Positions 46,601 through 59,502 of a stretch of DNA of 64,000 bases are shown in pieces; the stretch's first letter is position 1, and each line of letters starts with the position of its first letter. Both the position numbers and the translations under genes were made by a program. The DNA comes from Mesocentrotus franciscanus (Eukaryota > Echinodermata > Echinoidea > Camarodonta > Strongylocentrotidae). The stretch spans positions 7,614,582 to 7,678,581 of the forward strand of contig CP137666.1 of NCBI GenBank assembly GCA_037976565.1. The letters run 5' to 3'. The notes under the pieces are model-generated. The model ran no database searches. It saw nothing but the letters and a program-made list of their open reading frames with translations, and had not been told where the DNA came from.

Positions 46601-49600
46601 TGGAATAATTCGTTGCATGTTTATTGCATACACCCACACACAGAAGAAGAAGAATAAGAGATGGTTAAACAGAAAAGCTTCTTGAAATGTGTGAATCAAA
46701 TGAGAGAAAAAAAAAGTTTTCAACAATACTTGAACATAATTATGATTATAATATTATACTTGCTGAAGATGATGAGAAAATACTGGTTCAAACTTACATA
46801 CCAAAAAGGAATTAATTTAGGGAGTCACGCTATATTTTGGCTATTATACAGAAATGACTGACGCGTTTTTCTTTTTGTATGCTCTAAAATATACAATTCA
46901 CAACCTTACACCATCAGAATGGCTTAAACTGAATAATGCGTCCATAATCAGTTAGAAGCAGTATGTGTGACAATTATGTTTTTCATTTTGTATTCTTTAT
47001 TGTAGTCTAAGTGGTCTCACTTACCTGAATGTTGGCAATTAAGTTTATTCTAACCGGTTACTAATGATTATGTTGAAACAGATTCGTACGGGGGAAAAAA
47101 GCGCATTTGGCGGTATCGATTTTTCTCCCCCTCCGTCATTCTCAACCCACTCGATCCAATTAAGTACGATGGCTTTTAATAAGCCATTCTCTCGCTTGTG
47201 ACATATTTGAGAATTGGTGATTGATTTGTGTTATGCAATGCATTGGAAATCACTATAGAGTAACCGTTTATATAAAGAAAATGGATACTTGAAAGATATG
47301 AAAAGCAGATAGAGAGACATAGAGAGAGAGAGAGAGAGAGAGAGAGGGGAGAGGGAAGGAGAGAGAGAGAGAGAGAGGGTGGTCTGAAGATTGGATTCGG
47401 CATGATTTTATCATGCATACTTTTATATCCCAGTCACATCGATTAGACCGAAACCAGACCGACAACAAACCGAACTAAACATTGCATTAGAGCGAATGGC
47501 TAAGAATCGGTCGGATCGGAATCGGTGTGGAGTCAGTTTGGCGGTGTGACGAAGGCATTTGAGCTGACGTTATTGTAGATGAAGGTATGACGATGCAATT
47601 TCTTGCAGACGGACCTGTTTACGAAAGTGATTTTATGAATGTATTTAATTACCTTAAGTGCCCAGTGATAAGTCTCACCGATTATGCAGACAACAGTTTG
47701 TAATATAGCTTGACGTCATAGACGATAAGCTTTAGATCAAAAGGGCAACATAAAAAAGTTATTTATCCCTCCAATACCCCCCCCCCGTAGAACTAGTCTG
47801 GGGAGGGCCAGCGAAGGTGATACCTTCCACTCTATTTCTTTCAATTGTGGATCCGCCCCTGTCAATTTGTTGTAAACTGTGTAAATTTTAAATGACAATA
47901 TCCGGGACGATTTTGTTTATATGAATTTCTTCTTGTTCTTGTTCTTTTTTTCTTCTTCACTTTGGCAGAATTACATGATATCATCTAACCTATAGGAAGA
48001 CGTAAATGTGTGGAAAGAAGTACGATAAAGTGTGACGTTGACCTGACAATATTTGATCAATTTGAATACCAAATCAATTTAACTTTCTTTCCCATTATGT
48101 TTCCTTATGATTTGTTTCCACCTTCCTTTCTTCATTCCCCGTCCTGTACTTCTTCACTCCTGACGAATCCGAACATGTAGTGTACACGCAATATGAAAAG
48201 TCTGGCAATGTTATGTCTTACTAAACACAATTACAATAAATTTATCATTTGCGCAAACATATCTCATGTGTTTTAAGACAAACTACAATAAATAGAATGA
48301 ATATAGTCCAAGTGTAGACCAAGTCTTGTATTCTTCACTAACACCATGCTGACCAAACACGCGGAGATCGACAAGCAATATTATCAGATGATATTAATTT
48401 GATTCGCATTCTTACATTATTCACGGCTGCCATGCTGTAGCCTAGCAACTATCGGTCTCCGGTCAATCCAGAAATAAGCAAGTTTCGGTCCAAACACCAT
48501 TCTTCTCCGTGGTGGTCATATATATAGTTCCTAAGGTACACATCCCCGTCAACTTCATAATACAATGTATGAGAAGCAGTCATTAAACTATATGGACCCA
48601 GGATCCCTGTTTAAACCATGGCTCACGAAAGCTTGAATATACTATTGTACATTATTTTCTGAAACGCGTTTTTAAAAACCCCGAATAACACATATACTAT
48701 TAGCGGTGACACTTTAGTTGGTTTACTATTATTCATCTTTGCATAACCATACTTTCTAGACATCCTCTGACATACAGCGCATGTTTTGAGTGGTAGACAG
48801 TAACAAAGCTCATGGCTAATGTAAATTCCGATATATCCATAAGATGATTGTAGACATCAATGATTCCACTCTGTAATGTCGTTGTCCTCACCCAACGCCT
48901 TTCATGCCACTGTCGACGATTACTTGGTAGTTTATCGAGCCTTGTCACCATGGTCAAATATCCTTTAATAAAAAATCTACAAGTTCAATCCAATCGAGTC
49001 CCATAAAAATATAAGAATTTATTTATTGAAGCTATCATTTATCAATTCCACATTTAGATACTTAGATAAAAGTACAATCTAAATGAAAACTTATATTCCA
49101 GTCACGAGTATAGGTGTACATGCAAGTGTGTGTCGCTATTTTGTAACGCAATAACGGACTACAGTGGTCTGCTATCTTATTGAGAGATTGTAAAACTAGT
49201 GACTTATCAAGTCATAAAACTGCTGGTCAACTAAGTTAACATAAAGAACAGGTGGTATGGTAGATCTCAAAGAGGATACTTCCTACAACTTTAAAAATGT
49301 TTGTTGTCTTTCTTTTGTGGCATTTCCCATTGCATTTCAAATTACTGTTCTTTCAAAACTTAGTTCTCAACAGTCAAAAACTATCTTTAATCTGGCAAAT
49401 GGCAACGCGTCAACCTCCCTCCTTTGTTATCATGTAGAAAATTAAGATTCATTAAAACTGAACTTTGAGATTATAAATTGACCACTCTACCAGAAGCAAT
49501 ATCTAAGAACGCGGGCATAATGGAATTCAAGAAGGAAACCTCCTAGAAATATCTGTTATCGTTTCTTACTCTACGGCATATGACTCTGCCGTCCAACATT

Positions 49601-52600
49601 ATTGTTCTTCAACAACAACAAAAATAATAAATAAGTTTATTCCGGCAAATGGCAATCATGTCAATCTCCTTTCTGCATTATCAATTTAATAGATCTTTTG
49701 GTTTAATGCTAGCAAATTAAGACTCATCAAAATTGAACTTTGAGATTATAAATTGACCACACTATCAGAAGCAATGTATAATGGATTCAAAATTGACCTG
49801 AAATGAAAAGAGACTGATTTGTGTTTGTATGTCTGAGCATGGACCCTACCATGGTCTGAGCGACACCGGTTTGGTTTTGATTGTTGGTGAGGAAAAGCTT
49901 CGTGTATAATCGGAAAAAACGGTTCACGAACTAATCATCGGTTCGAAAGATAATGCATATTCTTTCATTTCCAGATACTTCAGACTCTGATAGTTTGTTT
50001 GTTTGTTTGTTTTATTTATTCACCATGTAAAATAATTGTTTACAGATAATAAAATTCAGTGTGTTACATCGAGATATAATACATAGTAGGAACAGTGCAT
50101 AAACAAACAATGTTTGAAGCGCAACGTCCCTAAGATAACATAGGTGATAATTATTAGGTTGAGATAGAACATGGCTTAAAATAAGACATTCTGTCGTTAC
50201 AAAAATAAAAACATAATACAAAATAATTGTTTAAATCAATGGATTAAAAAAATGGCTTACAATTCAAATGCATGTGACTACGTTAATATGGTAACAGTAA
50301 AACTGTATCATAGACAACAAAGAGTTGCTCAAAGATTCAATTTTACCTTCATGATAAAGTTTCCCAGCTAAGAAAGATATACTTACACGGCAAAGAAAAA
50401 CAGTCATCATGTGAAATTTGAATGATTTTTACAACAATAAGTTGTTTTGTTTTTCTTTTACTTTTACTATACCTTTCGATCAATGTCACGCATGGAGTGG
50501 TATCGATTTGCAATTACAAATGACAATATTTGATTGTGAAATCTATAAATATTTCCCATGTTCAAAGTGTGACAGATTCAGCACTTGTCAACTTTTTCCC
50601 ATGGGATGTAGGGGGATGTAATCTTTAATTATTTTCTTTTGTTCGTACTATTTTAGATGACCAAAACAGGGGCGGATTCAGGATTTTGTTTTGTAAAAGA
50701 GGGAGAATAGTAACCTCCCAAAAGGGTCATCACCTTAAAAAAGGGGCACATTCTTAGAGCTGTGTACGTAAGGTGTTCCCCTGGGGTTAAAGGTGGAGGC
50801 ACGGTCCGGGTGTACCCCGTGACCTCCACCCCCATCAGCCAGTGACTGAAGAACCCATAGGAACCTCGGGAGTTATGTTTGGAAATCTGCAATCCAATCC
50901 TTTCAACCTGGTTTTTTTTGGGGGGGAGGGGGTGATGCCCATTGATTGCGGGTTGGAGATGTCATTAATGATGAGAAAATGATCATACTTTAGTTAATAG
51001 AGCAGGGCCCCGTTGCATAAAACTTACCATTGATGGTAACTTTGCCATCAATGGTAACTACCATGAAAACCTAGATTTTGATTGGCTGTTGAGCCCTGTT
51101 ACCATGGTAGTTACCATTGATGGCAAAGTTACTATCAATGGTAAGTTTTATGCAACGGGGCCCTTGTATTATCTCTGTAGTAATCACGCCACACAGGAAT
51201 TAATTCCTTGACATGCTAGAGCGCCGTAATGGCAGCCGTGCTAAAGCCAGGGTAATATTCGGGAGCGCCTTGAGTGTCAAGTCTGACAGATACGAGCGCT
51301 ATACAAGAACCCAATATTATTATTATTATTATTATTCCAAAACTTTAAAAAATATATAATCTGTTGAAGTCTCATGAAGAAAATGTCACATTTTCACGGA
51401 AGATTCTTCCTGAACATACTGAGTAATTGAGAAATACTTGCTTTCGTGAATTCGCTCTCCCCCTCTAGCAATCGAAAGCAATGAATGCATTTATGATATT
51501 GATATAAGGTACAGTTGATATGTAGATTTGACAAAGTAGAATTCTGGATTTTGACAAATTGAATTGACCCACTTGATGAGAAGTCAAACAAACAAAAAAT
51601 CTTGTACTGTGTTTATTCTTTGTCAACGAGCGTGCTCGTCCCACTCTAGCCATGGAATAAGCACAGAAATCATGTCGACCGACTCTGTAAGCATGCAAAT
51701 GAGCACCTTAGTGTATAGAAAACGAAATCTCCACACTTCAGTAATAAAAGGTTATTAAACCGTTCCTTTATTTTCAAAGTTACCACTGCTTTATCATTCA
51801 TGACTTGTATGTAATCAGTGTGATAATGAAATTTGTCCACATATTATTGCATAATACTGTAATACATTATAGGTAAGGGAGTTAACAGGCGAAGGACCAG
51901 GCGAATGACAGGAGGTACGTATTCCCCATTTCACAAGCAAGTGGGGGTCAGGATAGTATTTGCCCCCCCCCCTTACTGTACTACAGTATGTATTTTTTTA
52001 AAGCCTATATTATCTTTGACAGCCAAAATTTGAAATTCCTTGCCGCGGAAGGAGGCTAGCCAGTCCGCTCCTCTCCCCTTCTCACACCGCTCCACTAAAT
52101 GTGTCCCCTAAATTTGAGGAAAATTCCACACAGGTACAGTGGTTACCAATATTATACCCACAAGATAAAGTTCAACAATCAACAAACATTCACTTGACAG
52201 AGAGCTGCAAAATATCATGTGTTAGATACAATAAACATTGGACAGCACAATAATTAATTAAAAGCCAGAAGAGTATACACAGACGATAATTGGAAGAGAA
52301 AGAAGAATGTGAGAACTGCAAACTCAGAACTGTGAGAGAAAACAAAATAGTTTATTCTTACTTCGTCGTCGAATACATCATCATTGTCGCGATCATCGAC
52401 GTTGAGTTCTCCGCCGACCACGTAAGATCTCGACGAGCTCGGCCTAGTCGAACCCTTTATTAAATCGTCGTAAACACTTCCTCCAGACGACATCCTTTCT
52501 CGAAGATCGTCATCCAAATCTAAGTCGAAGTGGTTGTCGGCTGTCGAGCTCATGTCTTGGTCGAGATGATTCATCGGGTTATTGTTGCTGTCACTGTGGT

Positions 52601-55600
52601 CCATCGCTGATGTCAAATCACATAATCTTCCGATACCATTATCTATCCCTCCTCCTACTCCTTCTCTTCCTCCTCCTCGCTGGTTCCAACCAAACGCGTC
52701 ATCCCCGTTTCCGATCTCCATGGTAACGATGCCACCACCACCAACCACGCCAGCATCAGCTGCAGGATTGTCATCCATGACTTGCTCTAGCGAAATGATT
52801 TCAATCTCTACGCCCTCCTCAACCTCCACCCCTGTTTGATACTCATCGATTGTCACACGATCCCTATCAGAACGTCCTTGTTTTGATTGGTTGACATCCA
52901 TTGTCTTCAAGATTCGATCCACAAGATCATGAAGATGTAGAAGGTCGATACCTAGGGCATCACACTATCTTCATCATCATCATCACCAACACCAATTCGA
53001 GCTCGTAAAACACTGGGCTAGTCAATTATTTTCCAGATTGTATTGTTGCTAATTATTGATCGCTCTTGACGCTCTTTGCGGCTTTCAAAGAACGAACTTC
53101 AATGGTGAATTATTGACGAAGCTGTCTGAGCAACTGTTAGATTCTCCTGGGTGAATGCACCACAGTCATTAAACCAGTAAAGTGATTGCATCAATTACAA
53201 AATCCCGCGGTTAAAGAGATTAAGAGAGAAGTCTTTAAACGTCTCATTGTTTTAAACTATCTCAAACAAGGACAGAGTTAGATATTTAATTTGTTTAGTT
53301 TGAAGTACATAAATGTATTGTAGTGATTTGAGGTCTAAATTTGCAGACAGTCGATAGTCCTATCATCATATTGCACATGTTGTTTCATGGTCGCCATCTT
53401 TATCGCACTGGTCCCCATTAGGTTGTATCGTCATCAGCAAAAATTACCTGAAAAAGAAGTACCGAATCATGAGAGTCCTACAATACGTGGAACCATTATT
53501 AACACTAATTTAAACCATTTACACAGGAACCTAATTTGGGTATATTGTTGTTAATGATTATGGTGACATTTTTGTCACCTGTTTTGAAAACCGAGTGATA
53601 CAAAATTAAAGGAGACATTAAACCTAGACATTTCTGAACAAGCAAGAACCCCCCCCCCTTTAGACGGTACATACCGCGCAAGAGATGAGACTCAGCGTGT
53701 AAAGCATTTGATGTGTCATTAAATCTCCATTTCACAACCTACTGATAATTAGTGATTATGTAATGCATGTTTCAACCGAATACGAATGACGTCTGCATGG
53801 CTGAACACAACATCCTTGTGTAGATCATAATTTTAACATATTTTTTTTAAGTTAGTAAATGCCCATTTTGGATCCGGAAATGTATATTTTGCCGTTACAT
53901 ATTTGACGTAACTCAAAGAGCATAAGAGTGGAATAAGGCCATTATAAACATAGCTTTAGGCACGCAAGTAAATTCCTTGGTTCTTCCATTCTTTGCGCTG
54001 ATGGATAAACATGATATTTTGATCGTGGTATTACACTGTCTAAAAATCACCGGAGGTTTCAGAACTTAATTCATGTGTGAAAAAGGATGAGGGATGACTG
54101 GTCCAGTAATGATCCGTGTTAACTTTTTAATATTGTGTGTTGTAAAAATAGATTCGATTTGGACTTTTGTATCGAGCATCTGAATGAATCTATTCTGACG
54201 CTTAAAATGAAACATTCACATGGTTTAGATTTTCATGATAGGTAAAGGTATTTCCGCACAACGGTCTCGTCAATGAAGTTTCCTACATCATTAATGTATC
54301 ACACTCTGCACGTGATAAATTGGTACGTTTCTGTAGTCAATGAATTTTAGAAGAAGAAATCCACATCAAAGTTTTATCGTAGTGATAGCTTGAGTAGTTT
54401 ATTTAGTGACTTCGTTAAGCATTACCAAACTGGATACCAATTAACGATATTATAATGAATACTTAAATATTAATTTATCCCGACATTATATTCGTAATCC
54501 ATCTAGAATCGCCAAGGTATTATGTGGACAGTGTGTTCATGAGCAAAAAAACTTATTCTAATTTACAACACTGGATATTTGGACTATACACAAGTGATTG
54601 GTTAAGTAATTAAGCCAAAATTGACGTTACATTTGCAAATGGCCTTTAATTTATCAGGATAACATCGGAAAATCATGGAACGAGCCGATCATATTTACTT
54701 GACGTTTTAATTCAGTGAATTAGAATACAAGGTTAGGCCTATTTCCCATGTTATGCTCTGCCACTAAAGATACTGTGTAGGCCTACTGTCAATGTAAGGA
54801 ATGTACATTACCAAAAAAAGGAAAGAAAGTTGTAGTTCACAATGCATTCATTTAACAAACTGTACTTGTGCCTCAGAATCCAATCAAATTTCAATGTTCT
54901 TACAGCCCGAACGGTGATCCAAATTTCTTAAGTCAAACTACGTAAATATATACTTTATCTACAGGTGTAACCTTCTTTTCCAGTACGTGTATATGGTTTG
55001 TGTACTTTTTAGAACGTCAACTGACCTTAAAGACATCTTATTCACATGGATCTCATGAACTTGCAGTGCCCAGCTCAAGTAACCGTCCATGGTTGTTCCA
55101 TAATACCTTAAGCACTACATCTAAAGCGGATTAAGAGTAATAAGAACGCTAGTTAATCCTTCATACCGTTACATACCTTTTCATTGCAACCGTAGACAAA
55201 ACTGCATGAAAGCTTGCCTTTATAGAAGCGCTCTGAGAAACTATGAGAACTGGTGGACGATTCCAGCTGAAAAGTTCACGATCATACCGAACCTAAACAC
55301 GCCACATGAATGTCATCTGCAGAAATGGCGTTCAAATACAATAATTATGATCCTTAGATTCAGCCTTTTCGTGTATGCATGCTTGCTGCAAACAGTTTGA
55401 TCATGTATGATTTGAGGATCTGTATAAACAGAAGCCCCTTGCTGCTCGATGCATGAGCGAGTAGATGAAAGGTGTTCGGGCCAATACGACGAGGGGTTCT
55501 TTCTTCTTCACAAATCAACAAAAACATTCTCAACAATGGGTATTAAAGGATGAAAGAGAAGAAGGTTTGACAATAGAGAAGGGGATGGGACGATATAATA

Positions 55601-58600
55601 AGGACTTAAAGATTGTTACCTCGAAAGTCGATCTTTGGTATAAATAAAGAATTGTTAGGTTTCTAAACGATCGAGTCTGTTTGTCCTTTTGTTTTAAACC
55701 TTATGTACATATTCTTCGAATTTCCTTTCGTCGTGTACTCTAAAACCATTTTTTACCAAAGCCGCTGCCGCTCTGCTACAGGCAATAACCTTTCCACTAT
55801 TTATATCACTTCTTTTTATTTAATTGATAAAATACGTTTCTAAGTATTAATTTGAAAGTTTGATACTCTTATTGCGCTAATCGAACACAAAATCAGCGAT
55901 TAACAGTATCGATTTTCAATTTTTCTTGGCAAATAAAAATAAATGATGAAATGAATGAAAATATCTTAGGATGTAACAGACATAATCATTTTACCGAGAC
56001 ATATCTGAACGAGCCTTAAAAGGAGAACAAGATGCATGAAGGAGAGGGCATGTCCAAGTCTGAATCGTCTAACTTTATTTCAGTTGGCTCATAAACGTGA
56101 CAAAGATCATGTCGGAAACCGGTGGAGTAATGAGGATAGTTACGTTTGCCAAAAATATACAAATATAAGTGTCACTCGGGTCTACAAGTATAACCACTCC
56201 CTCCCCCTTCACCACCTCCAGCAATATCCCTTCTCCATTTAAAGACACCCTTTTCTACATAATGATCGATATAATCTGTTTGCGCCCCGCTGGTTGTTAC
56301 CATGCATCTATATTTCTTCCTTCGAATCTCGATCAATATCGAACACTCCAATGAAAATTGTCCACTCATGCTTTAACCACCGAGTATTTTTTGTTTCGTT
56401 GAATCCATACCGGATTTTGGTGAGCGTCAGAAGAATATGGAACCAGGCAAGACCCACAATGGATGATGGAAGTGTTGTACCTGTCATCGCATGCATTCCC
56501 TACATCATAACGTGTCAGTCGTCTTCCAGGAGTATAGTGTGACGAATGAATGGATGAGGCAGTTCAGTGTATTAAAGCCCCACTGTACTACTTGTAGCTA
56601 CTTGCTCCCTCTATATAGAAAACAATGCCTAAGCGGTGCCCGTTGGTCCCCCGTGATCCTCTTTTTCTTGTGTTAATTGAGAGCCGAGTTGATGAGATAA
56701 CCACCTGTCAGTGACCACGCTAATCCCTCTAATCCCTCCCGGCCAAACTAGTGCAGAGGGGCTTTAACCTGGTAGAGGTACTAAACGGTGGGGGTGGGGG
56801 CTGCAGCACCTACATGTATATGATAATTTTTAGATTACCCCTATTCGGGCAACCTCCATCACCTCTCATTCGGGCTGCTATTTGGTATGTTGTAGTTTTA
56901 AATTCATATGACATATTTACATTTTCACTGTAAGAAAGTGGGGATTGTCTGATCGGTTGCTTCGCTCTCTCGTTATCTAGAATCTGGAAAGTTGATATCC
57001 GAGCAAGAGACGTCGGCCCCCGCCCTTGTGCCGCTGATTAGCCTAGAAGAAAATACTCCACGTCGCAATACTGCAATACTTTCAAACTTATACTCATCAC
57101 ACTATTCCCAAATAAAAAGAACACCCCCCCCAAAGAAAAAAATGTAACATGTTTATCCGTACTCTTCTACCTACTTCATGAGCCCCAAGTCCTAAATGTA
57201 TATCAACAATCTGTTTACACATGCTCCGTTAAGAGACGTGATACCAAAGGACTACACATGGTGAATAAAAGGGAAATGAAAGAATATCAATAACGGGCAG
57301 CTTAACTCCAGAGCACTCCAGTACTGCTATCAAAATGACCAGTATCATTTTATTTATTATCGATTTGCCTATTCTTCTAAAATACAAGGAGCCAGGATAA
57401 GCTGAAACAAGTACAGTGCGTGCATGCAAACTCTCCAGGTCCATATCAAAACATATTACGCCTTTTGAAGACCTTTGAAAAATAAGTGACTTGAGATTAC
57501 AATACATTTAAGGACTATTTTAATTATGTTCGATCGAGTGACAGTGATCCTTTCATTCGTTCCCATCTCCCTTTCTTCCTTATTTCTATTATTTCTTTGT
57601 CTTTCTTCGTGGTCCCACGCTTGCTTTATATAAGATAAGTGAGATGTTGACTTCACTTTCTAAAACAAAAATCATTAAATGATCTGCGGTTCATCCCTTA
57701 ACAATCTTCTTGGCAATTTTCCCAACCATCATCCACACCCCTCGCAAACTTCATCTTACGAATCCTCCCCATCTCATTTTGTTTAGGCAAAAGTACACCG
57801 TTATTAATGAATTATACCTTTGGTGAATGAATGGTCTAGGCGAAATTTATTCCTATCTGTGCTTAATGCAGTGAAAGTGCCCCAGCAATGTTCAAACAAC
57901 GTCCTACAGTTTGTTTGTTTTAACATTTGTTAGGTTTTATGTTTTAATCATTCAATGTACTGTTTCAAGTTACTTTTTTTTTTAATCTCTCTGGAAAAAC
58001 AATAGACATGTGAACATGGGGTTCTGCCCTACAAAAGTGCCTACCATAGACATTCTCCATCCCTTTGCAATTTTCTCCATACTGTTTATGATTCTGTTTT
58101 ACGTTTCCTGTTCTTGCAACACATTTTAATTTGTAACACAATAATACTGTGTAAAATAATCCCAAGGGTCTCTGTAGGCCCATTGAGCGAATGACTTTGC
58201 AATCATCAGTCTAATCGATTGAATAGGACATAATGAGAATAGCTCAATCGTTTTGATACATGTTCTCCTTCCGTGAACATGAGATCAATACAATGATAAT
58301 GAAATATGCAGCGTGGATGTCATTAAGGTGACAACCGAAACAATAGATGATGTTCTTTATTGGGATGATGCCTGAGGGTAATCACGTCTGTTTATTGTCA
58401 GTGGGCTACCCCTACTTACTTCTCCCTAGATCTGTTGTCTTCTCTCTGACCCCCCTCTCTCTTTTCTTGTATCACATCTGTTTATTGTCAGTGGGCTACC
58501 CCTACTTACTTCTCCATAGATCTGTTGTCTTCTCTCCAGTGGCGGATCCAGGGGCCGGGGCCTGGGCCCCTCCCTAGCAACAAAAACAGGTAAAAACACC

Positions 58601-59268
58601 CTTTTTTGAAAAAAAGAAGATGGGCCCTCCTGGCGCCCAAGGGGTGGCGGTGGGAAAAAAATCACCCTTCCCGTAGGGAAAAAATTTTTCGGATGCCAAA
58701 AAAAATTGTGCTCACTACCCTGGCGCCCAAGGGGTGGCGGTGGAAAAAATCTTTTGTTTTGCTCACAACCCCCCACTGAGCGAAAAATCGACCGGCACGA
58801 TTTTCAAATTTTCGCACGAAGTGGGCCCCTTTTTAGGCCCCTCCCTTGCCGCCGGCTGGGTCGGCCCCTGCTTCTCTCTGACCCCCCCCCCTCTCTCTCT
58901 CTCTTCTTGTATCACATCTGTTTATTGTCAGTGGGCTACCCCTACTTCTCCCTAGATCTGTTGCCTGTTCTCTTCGACCCTCTCTCTCTCTCTCTCTCTT
59001 CTTGTATCACATCTGTTTATTGTCAGTGGGTTACCCCTACTTCTCCCTAGATCTGTTGTCTTCTCTCTGACCCCCTCTCTCTCTCTCTCTCTCTCTTCTT
59101 GTATCACATCTGTTAATTGTCAGTGGGCTACCCCTACTTCTCCCTAGATCTGTTGTCTTCTCTCTGACCCCCTCTCTCTCTCTCTCTCTCTCTTCTTGTA
59201 TCACATCTGTTTATTGTCAGTGGGCTACCCCTACATCTCCCTAGATATGTTGCCTGTTCTCTCTGACT

Positions 59269-59304
<36 letters not shown>

Positions 59305-59470
59305 TGTATCACATCTGTTTATTGTCAGTGGGCTACCCTACTTCTCCCTAGATCTGTTGCCTGTTCTCTCTGACCCCTCTCTCTCTCTCTCTCTCTTCTT
59401 GTATCACATCTGTTTATTGTCAGTGGGCTACCTCTACTTCTCCCTAGATCTGTTGCCTGCCCTCTCTGAC

Positions 59471-59502
<32 letters not shown>

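Larger units (their letters stand above)
45928..52361 (-). other. CNBD2-like intron 3
   Basis: 6.4 kb. It contains a (GA)n tract (47318-47378), hAT-style ends (47845-47861, 50667-50686), a palindromic MITE (51005-51163), a SINE-like tail (51214-51337) and an unexplained open frame at 48733-48957. No further exon recognised. Confidence 0.6.

Noticed and set aside
58426..58776. 116-codon minus-strand frame rich in Pro/Phe
   Set aside because: Covers the hAT-type MITE and flanking minisatellite; no domain.
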